The notes beneath the pieces were generated by a model, which made no database searches, was not told the DNA's origin, and worked only from the letters and a program-made list of their open reading frames with translations. From Gemmataceae bacterium (GTDB taxonomy: Bacteria; Planctomycetota; Planctomycetia; Gemmatales; Gemmataceae), in the NCBI GenBank assembly GCA_009691815.1, contig SIAL01000122.1, positions 1-8,982 on the forward strand: DNA of 8,982 nt. The letters run 5' to 3'. Numbering within the stretch: the stretch's first letter is position 1; every line of letters begins with the position of its first letter. The translations under genes and the position numbers were made by a program. This document shows positions 1-5,036 of the stretch, in pieces.

Positions 1-383
1 CCTTCGATCATGTTGCACTGGACACCTTCCAGCCAACTTTTGCCGACAGCCCCCTCTTTGCCAGTGGCGTGCATGATGAGTCCGCAATCCCGGGCGTTTT
101 TGTCGCGTCCGGGCCAAACCTTTCCGCCCCAAGTATATTCGACCTCCACTTTGTAGTTGGAAAACTCATCCTTGCTGGAAAGGCCACCCCAGTCTTGCCC
201 GGATATGCGAAGGAGGCCATCGGCTACCGAGAAAGTATTATTGGGATCCTTGTCGCCATGGTCCCGGAGGTAGGTATTCCATTTGGCCATATCCTTGCCG
301 TCGAACAACACTATCGGTTCACCGGCGGACAACAAGGGCACACTCAACGCGCCAAATACCAACAAAGCGACAAAACGATTCAT
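1..383 (-). CDS. Secreted DUF1080 (3-keto-disaccharide hydrolase-type) protein, 3' end missing
   Basis: The reading frame starts at ATG 383 and runs off the window edge without a stop, so about 127 N-terminal residues are visible. It opens with a signal peptide (MNRFVALLVFGALSVPLLSAG, seen as a basic start, a hydrophobic core and a small-residue cleavage region near residues 19-22). The mature protein follows with 'EPIVLFDGKDMAKW', 'FSVADGLLRISG', 'GLSSKDEFSNYKVEVEY' and 'CGLIMHATG'. These are the typical opening strands of the concanavalin-like DUF1080 fold (PF06439), some members of which hydrolyse 3-keto-glycosides. An AAGGAG ribosome site (plus-strand 392-397) sits 8 nt before the ATG, which fixes the start. 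The protein should be exported and act on sugars outside the cytoplasm. It diverges from the aldolase gene at 582. The family is large and expanded in planctomycetes, so the exact substrate is unknown. Family assignment is firm; the enzymatic role is family-based. Confidence 0.88.
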   Translation of the reverse strand, partial: MNRFVALLVFGALSVPLLSAGEPIVLFDGKDMAKWNTYLRDHGDKDPNNTFSVADGLLRISGQDWGGLSSKDEFSNYKVEVEYTWGGKVWPGRDKNARDCGLIMHATGKEGAVGKSWLEGVQCNMIE

Positions 384-421
384 GGGATGAGCTCCTTGAA
401 GGAAAAGGTAGGTCTGGTGAA

Positions 422-449
422 AGGATACCGCCTTATTGTGGAGCATCAA
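422..449 (-). promoter_or_regulatory. Possible sigma-70-type promoter for the DUF1080 gene
   Basis: On the minus strand TTGATG (plus 444-449) is followed after 16 nt by TATCCT (plus 422-427). Each box matches four of six consensus bases. It lies about 40 nt before the start codon at 383. The match is weak and planctomycete promoters often diverge from the consensus, so this is only a candidate. Confidence 0.22.
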
Positions 450-509
450 GGAGTTTCCCGGAAGTCAAAGCCAGGTCAAGCCGAAAAAAAGTCCCCATTA
501 CCTAAGCGA

Positions 510-541
510 ACCCCGCCTCAATAGGATAGACCGGGCGGGGT
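510..541. other. GC-rich hairpin between divergent genes
   Basis: ACCCCGCC (510-517) pairs perfectly with GGCGGGGT (534-541), giving an 8-bp stem around a 16-nt loop. No T-run follows on either strand, and no gene ends here in either direction. It therefore does not look like an intrinsic terminator. It lies 40 nt before the aldolase start and 126 nt before the DUF1080 start. It could be a regulator-binding inverted repeat or a 5'-UTR structure of the aldolase mRNA, or it could be chance. Confidence 0.3.
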
Positions 542-581
542 ATATTCAGGACTCGCTTTGCTTTTATGGGGTTACGAATTC

Positions 582-1517
582 ATGCCTAAGCCTTTGTTTC
601 GTGGTGTTTGCGCATCGTCCATTACACCCTTTCACAACGATGGAACACTTCACCTTGAGAGGTTAAAACCCCACCTCGATTGGCTGATTGGCGAAAAAGT
701 CGATGCCATTTCTCCGCTTGGAAGTTCCGGTGAGTTTCCTGCCATGGAGTGCGAAGAGCGCAAAAAGGTACTTGCGGCGGCGATTGATGCCATTGCTGGC
801 CGGGTTCCTGTCCTTGCTGGAACCCATGACTATTCCACTAGGCGAACTGTCGATCTTTCCCGTTTCGCTGAAGCGGCGGGTGCGGATGCCCTTTTGATTG
901 TTCCCCCCTACTATATGGCTCCGACCCCGGCCCAGGTAATGGACCATTATCGACGAGTGGCCGAGGCGGTTCGCATCCCGATCATTGTCTACCACAACAT
1001 TCCGTTGACCTCGGTCGATTTGAAAACCGACCACCTGCTTAAACTTTTCGAGGAAAAGGCCATAGCCGGGGTCAAAATGTCCAATTCCGAACCTGATCGC
1101 ATTTGCGAACTTTTGCAGGCAACCGAGGACAAGTTTTTTGTATATGCGGGGATCGATACCGTGGTTTTCGAGGGTTTATGTCACGGGGCCCATGGATGGA
1201 TTTCAGGTATACCCAGCACCGTACCCGCCGCCGCAAAACAGTTGTACGAGGCTATCTCCGTTCGGGGCGATTTGTCCAGTGCCCGGGCAATTTGGCGCAA
1301 ATTGGCCCCTTTGATGCGGCTACAATTTCAGGCGTATCATTCCAAAGGCGAGGGTGCCCATTGGTTCAGTACTATGAAGGCGGCTCTCAACATGATCGGC
1401 CCCCCCGTGGGAGATCCCGAACCCCCAGTCCTTCCCTTGCCGACAGCCCACCGTAAAACCTTGGCCACCCTTCTTGAAAACCTTGGTTACACCATCCACG
1501 AAAGTCAAAAACCATAA
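582..1517 (+). CDS. Dihydrodipicolinate synthase / N-acetylneuraminate lyase family aldolase
   Basis: This is a 311-residue class I aldolase with a TIM-barrel fold, close to the usual length of about 290-310 for the family. The pyruvate-binding loop is GSSGE (residues 47-51, corresponding to GTTGE in DapA). The catalytic tyrosine is in VYHNIP (Tyr137) and the Schiff-base lysine is in AGVKMSN (Lys165). 'VPPYY' at 108-111 is also typical. The arginine which in DapA follows the tyrosine motif and binds aspartate semialdehyde appears to be replaced (YHNIPLT), so a role in lysine synthesis is less likely than a sugar-acid aldolase or lyase role. I chose ATG 582 over an in-frame TTG at 558: it aligns with the usual family N-terminus (PLFRGVCASSITPF) and has GGGG 10 nt upstream, while the TTG has no ribosome site. 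It is a monocistronic-looking gene, divergent from the secreted DUF1080 gene and convergent with the sigma gene. The substrate cannot be told from sequence alone. Confidence 0.9.
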   Translation: MPKPLFRGVCASSITPFHNDGTLHLERLKPHLDWLIGEKVDAISPLGSSGEFPAMECEERKKVLAAAIDAIAGRVPVLAGTHDYSTRRTVDLSRFAEAAGADALLIVPPYYMAPTPAQVMDHYRRVAEAVRIPIIVYHNIPLTSVDLKTDHLLKLFEEKAIAGVKMSNSEPDRICELLQATEDKFFVYAGIDTVVFEGLCHGAHGWISGIPSTVPAAAKQLYEAISVRGDLSSARAIWRKLAPLMRLQFQAYHSKGEGAHWFSTMKAALNMIGPPVGDPEPPVLPLPTAHRKTLATLLENLGYTIHESQKP

Positions 1518-1614
1518 AATCCTTTATGCAATGAATCGCAAAGTCGCTGGGCACCCAACAAGGGCCATTTGGCGATGTTGTCTGGTTCCTAGAGGGCAAA
1601 TGCAAGGGCTGCCT

Positions 1615-2277
1615 TTAACTTTGCATGGAAAGGATTTTCACAAGGTAGAGCCACTCTTCTTTGGCGTCTTCTGGGCGATCTACAGTCCGGGTAATTTCCT
1701 TACGAAGCAGGTCGCGAAACCGTTGCCTGAGGCGGTGAACCGCCACCCGAAAGGCTCCCTCGGTAAGCCCTAGTGATTCACAGACTTTTGTTTTTTTGTG
1801 ACCTTCGCTGTTAAGTGTCAGCCACGGTTTCAGGGTACCAAAATAAGCCGACTTGTCGTGTTGGCCAAATTCAGAGGTCAATTGTTCCATGGCCCAGTTT
1901 AAAAGGGTTAAGGCCCAGTGGCGATCGAAAACCAAATCATACTCGGGATCAGGATCCACAAATGGTTCGGCCACCCCTTCGTTTTCTAGCGAAATCGTGG
2001 GCCGGTTGTGCCTTTGGGAATGATCCCATTCATCCCACAAATAATGCTTGAGGGCACCCAACAAATAGGATCGAAACCTGCCCCGCTTGGGATCTGCACC
2101 GGAAAAACTGGAAGTCTCAAGGATCTTGGTGAAAAAGCCTTGCGCCGCCTCATATGCATTGTCCTTGTTGCCCAATCGAAATGGGAGAAATCCAAGCACC
2201 GGTTCATAGTATTGTTCGCAAAGTTCATTGAGGGCCCTTCGAGCTTCCGGTGCCTTTCCGGAGGTACTCAACACCAA
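1615..2277 (-). CDS. ECF-like sigma-70 family RNA polymerase sigma factor (planctomycete type), 5' end frameshifted
   Basis: The intact frame from TTG 2277 encodes 220 residues. Region 2 covers about residues 12-92, with AYEAAQGFF (41-49), GRFRSYLLGALKHYL (66-80) and DEWD, the core-binding and -10 recognition helices. Region 4 is a helix-turn-helix at about 161-195 (KVCESLGLTEGAFRVAVHR). It should direct RNA polymerase to a dedicated set of promoters. The start is doubtful. The family N-terminal motif DFQTARWSLVLS continues in this frame upstream of TTG 2277, but no ATG, GTG or TTG occurs before an in-frame TGA at 2320-2322. An ATG at 2330 lies in another frame; one extra C in the C4 run (plus-strand G run 2312-2315) would join it to DFQTARWSLV and give about 238 residues. 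That ATG overlaps the stop of the small upstream ORF as ATGA. No anti-sigma gene is recognisable. The gene converges with the aldolase gene; the 97 nt between their stops hold nothing clear. Confidence 0.85.
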   Translation of the reverse strand: MVLSTSGKAPEARRALNELCEQYYEPVLGFLPFRLGNKDNAYEAAQGFFTKILETSSFSGADPKRGRFRSYLLGALKHYLWDEWDHSQRHNRPTISLENEGVAEPFVDPDPEYDLVFDRHWALTLLNWAMEQLTSEFGQHDKSAYFGTLKPWLTLNSEGHKKTKVCESLGLTEGAFRVAVHRLRQRFRDLLRKEITRTVDRPEDAKEEWLYLVKILSMQS

Positions 2278-2326
2278 AGACCAACGAGCCGTTTGAAAAT
2301 CGACTCGGGTTGGGGTGAGTCATGGG

Positions 2327-2535
2327 TCATGGTTGGGTAACCAATTCAGGATGTGCTTCATTGGTAGTTGGTTTACTTTCCGTAAACTCGGAATAGGACC
2401 AAACCAAGGCTAACACCTTAAAGACAAAAAACAAAAACAAACTGATGGTAAATCCTAGGATTAGAACGAGGACCGAAGAGCTCTTTTGGAGAGGGGAATA
2501 GGGGGGCGGGACAAAAGATTTCCGGATGGTTGCAT
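2327..2535 (-). pseudogene. Small single-pass membrane protein, apparently frameshifted
   Basis: The frame ending at TGA 2327-2329 encodes PYSPLQKSSS, then a strong membrane segment (SVLVLILGFTISLFLFF) and a hydrophilic tail ending EAHPELVTQP. It has no usable start codon before an upstream in-frame stop (2615-2617). An ATG at 2535 begins in the neighbouring frame (MQPSGNLLSRPP...). One added C in the C6 run (plus-strand G run 2501-2506) joins the two parts into a 69-residue protein. Its stop overlaps ATG 2330 of the sigma gene as ATGA, which suggests translational coupling. Alternatively the coding frame once extended further upstream (FCDPKGKCVYATIRKSFVPPP), which faintly recalls a zinc-ribbon linker without its cysteine pairs. 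I recognise no family. It may be a sequencing error, a true decayed gene, or a frameshift-expressed gene. Confidence 0.38.
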
Positions 2536-2686
2536 AGACGCATTTGCCTTTCGGATCACAAAACGCAAGATAAAAAAGGTCGCAATAAGAAAGGTTTCCT
2601 GAGGTAAAAATCGCTCACCGTTACAGGAAATCCCAAATCTTTTACCCTTTTCGGCAAAGTTTTTCTTTCCAATTGTCTTTCTAGGG

Positions 2687-2707
2687 AGGTTTGGGTTTCC
2701 CAAACCT
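2687..2707 (-). terminator. Hairpin at the 3' end of the adaptor operon
   Basis: AGGTTTGGG (2687-2695) and CCCAAACCT (2699-2707) form a perfect 9-bp stem with a TTT loop. It lies about 50 nt downstream of the stop of the M50 gene (stop at 2757-2759), where an operon end would be expected. No T-run follows on the minus strand, so it is not a classic intrinsic terminator. A transcript-end stabilising hairpin is the alternative. Confidence 0.35.
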
Positions 2708-2716
2708 ATGGAATTG

Positions 2717-2756
2717 CCTTGGACGGGGAAACCGGCCTTTTGGACGCAAACCGGCC
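2717..2756. repeat. Imperfect tandem repeat, two copies of about 20 bp
   Basis: Copy one (2717-2737) and copy two (2738-2756) share TTGGACG and AAACCGGCC, differing by a short G-run and its spacing. The repeat ends exactly before the stop codon of the M50 gene. It may reflect a local duplication; with two copies only, a role as a protein-binding site is speculative. Confidence 0.45.
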
Positions 2757-5009
2757 CTATAGGTAAAGCCCTAGTTCGAAGACATCATTGACTGTTCGCC
2801 AAAGCCAAGTGGCACAGGTTTCCGGCTTGAGGTAGATTTTAACCTGTGCCATGTTCCCGGGAACCAAAGACTTGTCCGCATTTTCAATGTCAAGATAGAC
2901 CAGAAAATGTTGGGTTTGGGGAACAAGTTGCTCGGGCCGCCCGCCCGCCTTAATCGCCACGGGACCACCACCGCGGGTGGAAAGGGCCAAGGGGATTTCC
3001 CGAGCCTCCGCGGGGGGCAGACTGTGAATGTGGGCCGACCATTCTCTCATTCCCTGTCCATGGATCCGCAGGATCATCTCCGGACTTTTTATTTGAGAAG
3101 TGGTGCCCGTGTAATCGAGCAAACGCTTGAACTCTTCTGTCGTTAAGGGCATACAGGCACTAAGGTGGCCTTCCTGATACACCACAAACAGAGGACTGCG
3201 AGGGTCTTCCTGAAAGAGCTTGCCCACATCGTCGATCTTGGGAGAACTGGAAATGATCCCGTCAATGGGAGACCTTAGCGTTAGCTTTTCATTGGTGATC
3301 TTTTCCAAGGAGGTTATTTCCACCTTGCCCAATTCGACTTGGCGGGTGGTTTTGGCCACGGTTTCGTCGAGCTTGTCTCGGTCGTTGGGATCTACGGCCC
3401 GGCCCCGTTGCACCTGAAGGATGGCCAGATATTTTTCCCCAGCATTCAGTTCCGCACGGCCCTGAGACAGCTTGGCTTCCACTTCGCGGTTGATGAAATG
3501 CGCCAACTCCTCCCCGGCCAAAACCTTTTGCCCGGGCCGAACCTTAAGCTGGGTCAAGATCCCCGGATGAGTCATAAACAGCCGCCGTGAAGCCTCGGGT
3601 TGAGGCGTGACAAGGGCCTGGCTCCTAAGGCGGCTAACGGGCATCGGAACAATGAAAAATACGGCAAGGGCCGTCATTACCAGGCAGGTCGTTATCATCA
3701 CGCGATTGCTTTTCATGTCAGGTAACCTTCCTCGACGGTAGATATTGCGTCCAAGATTGAAAATGGGCCAGCCTACCATGGACGCCATGGAAGCAATAGT
3801 AAGGGCCTGACTAATTACCTCAAGTTTGTAAGGCTTGAGAAAGTTGTACAAGAAGAACAGGATGCTAAAGGTGACCAGCCACCGGTAAATGTAACTAACA
3901 ATGGCAAAGGTGACAAAGAGAATTCGCCGCCCCAACTCCATATAGGGTTCGGGGGGGACCTCGATTCCAAGGCCTTTGGATAAAAACCAGTTGGTGATGA
4001 ACTTGTTGGCTTTCTCTCGAAGGTTGGGAATCTCCATCCAGTCGGAAAGAACATAATAGCCATCGAAACGCATGAGTGGGTTGCCGTTGAAAACCACCGT
4101 ACTCACCGAGCAGACAACCATTAGGGACAAGGAAAGGTTGTGAATGAATGGTTGACTGGGCGTGTACCACCAGACAAATGTGGCAATAGCGGCAATCACG
4201 AGCTCGACATAGATTCCCGCCGCCGAAATAATGATCCTCTGCCATTTACTGGGCAGGGTCCAGGCGTCGGTCACATTGCAATATAGCGCCGGGGAAAAGC
4301 AGAGCAGCAAAAAGCCCATTTCATGAACTTCACCCCCATAAAACCGACAACTGAGGCCGTGGCCAAACTCGTGAATGACCTTAACCACCCCTAGGGAGAG
4401 CCAAAGGTAAGCCGCCGTTTTGAAACTGAAGAATTCATAATAGTTTGGCAACTTCGACACAAAGATGTCAAAGTTGGTTAACACCAAACCGGCCGCCGCG
4501 CCTACCAAAGCAAGGCTGGCATAGAGAAACAAACTGGTGAAAATCCACCAGGTGTATTGGATCATCCAGATCAGAATCTTGTCGGGATCGAGGACGGGGA
4601 TTTTGATGTAGAGGATATTGGTGAATGCTTGGATCCACTCTTGGCGTTTGCGCTTTTGTCTGCGCTCGATAAGTAGTTTGCCCCCTCCGGGGGACTCATT
4701 TTGAGCCAACCCCGCCTTCATCATTTGTTGGGCAAAGGCCTCCATATCCTCAAGCCGCAACCGATCGGGGCGATAATGAGCCTCGTATGCTTTTTGGGCA
4801 TCGGCCAAAGTTCGCTTGCCGTCCATAAATTGAAGGAGGAAATGTTCGTTTTCCTTGAGCCGGTAATACCGAAGGCTTACAGGATCTTTTATGACATAAT
4901 ACGACCGACCCTCATAGCGGTGTCGAACAACCACAATGTCCGGGCGCAATCGCACCCGAACTTGCTTTCTTCGTTCGACTTCGGAGGATAGGGGCGCGGT
5001 TGGTGCCAT
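2757..5009 (-). CDS. Membrane M50 metallopeptidase with PqqD-like N-terminus and C-terminal HlyD adaptor arm
   Basis: The 750 residues fall into three parts. Residues about 18-103 resemble the PqqD/RiPP-recognition winged helix (LRPDIVVVRHRYEG, KDPVSLRYYRL, LADAQKAYEAHY). Residues about 145-456 form a multi-pass membrane domain with the zinc motif HEFGH (213-217) and the second M50 motif NGNPLMRFDGYY (308-319, Asp316), as in site-2-protease-like and YydH-type 'putative peptide zinc metalloproteases'. Residues about 457-730 are a periplasmic biotinyl-lipoyl/HlyD arm (HPGILTQLKVRPGQKVLAGEEL, a helical hairpin around 508-570, then LRSPIDGII and LVPGNMAQVKIYL). Both metal-site motifs are intact, so it may be an active protease. 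ATG 5009 is chosen because it lies 27 nt after the preceding stop, with AGGA 10 nt upstream. It is the third gene of the adaptor operon. A role in processing or exporting a peptide is inferred from the domain set; no precursor peptide is recognised in the window. Confidence 0.9.
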   Translation of the reverse strand: MAPTAPLSSEVERRKQVRVRLRPDIVVVRHRYEGRSYYVIKDPVSLRYYRLKENEHFLLQFMDGKRTLADAQKAYEAHYRPDRLRLEDMEAFAQQMMKAGLAQNESPGGGKLLIERRQKRKRQEWIQAFTNILYIKIPVLDPDKILIWMIQYTWWIFTSLFLYASLALVGAAAGLVLTNFDIFVSKLPNYYEFFSFKTAAYLWLSLGVVKVIHEFGHGLSCRFYGGEVHEMGFLLLCFSPALYCNVTDAWTLPSKWQRIIISAAGIYVELVIAAIATFVWWYTPSQPFIHNLSLSLMVVCSVSTVVFNGNPLMRFDGYYVLSDWMEIPNLREKANKFITNWFLSKGLGIEVPPEPYMELGRRILFVTFAIVSYIYRWLVTFSILFFLYNFLKPYKLEVISQALTIASMASMVGWPIFNLGRNIYRRGRLPDMKSNRVMITTCLVMTALAVFFIVPMPVSRLRSQALVTPQPEASRRLFMTHPGILTQLKVRPGQKVLAGEELAHFINREVEAKLSQGRAELNAGEKYLAILQVQRGRAVDPNDRDKLDETVAKTTRQVELGKVEITSLEKITNEKLTLRSPIDGIISSSPKIDDVGKLFQEDPRSPLFVVYQEGHLSACMPLTTEEFKRLLDYTGTTSQIKSPEMILRIHGQGMREWSAHIHSLPPAEAREIPLALSTRGGGPVAIKAGGRPEQLVPQTQHFLVYLDIENADKSLVPGNMAQVKIYLKPETCATWLWRTVNDVFELGLYL

Positions 5010-5036
5010 GGAAGGTTTGTCCTGAGAATGGTCCTA

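Larger units (their letters stand above)
2536..2756. other. Non-coding stretch after the M50 gene
   Basis: No supportable gene is seen in these 221 bases. A minus-strand frame at 2461-2703 is open for 80 codons, but its lysine-rich composition, lack of a ribosome site and lack of a recognisable domain argue against it. The stretch holds a perfect hairpin and a short tandem repeat, listed separately. It separates the end of the adaptor operon from the sigma locus and may contain the promoter of the latter. Confidence 0.5.

Noticed and set aside
69..524. Plus-strand open frame opposite the DUF1080 gene
   Set aside because: The opposite strand encodes a signal peptide and conserved DUF1080 motifs with a good ribosome site. 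The plus frame shows nothing recognisable.
558..581. Upstream in-frame TTG start of the aldolase
   Set aside because: It adds eight residues not typical of the family and has no ribosome site. ATG 582 matches the usual N-terminus better.
1600..1626. Stem ATGCAAGG / CTTTGCAT between the convergent aldolase and sigma genes as a terminator
   Set aside because: The stem needs a G-T pair, has an 11-base loop spanning the sigma stop codon, and has no T-run on either side.
2461..2703. Open minus-strand frame of 80 codons in the gap after the M50 gene
   Set aside because: No domain, no ribosome site and a composition driven by A/T- and C-runs. Only its last part (from ATG 2535) is considered, as the start of the frameshifted small membrane ORF.
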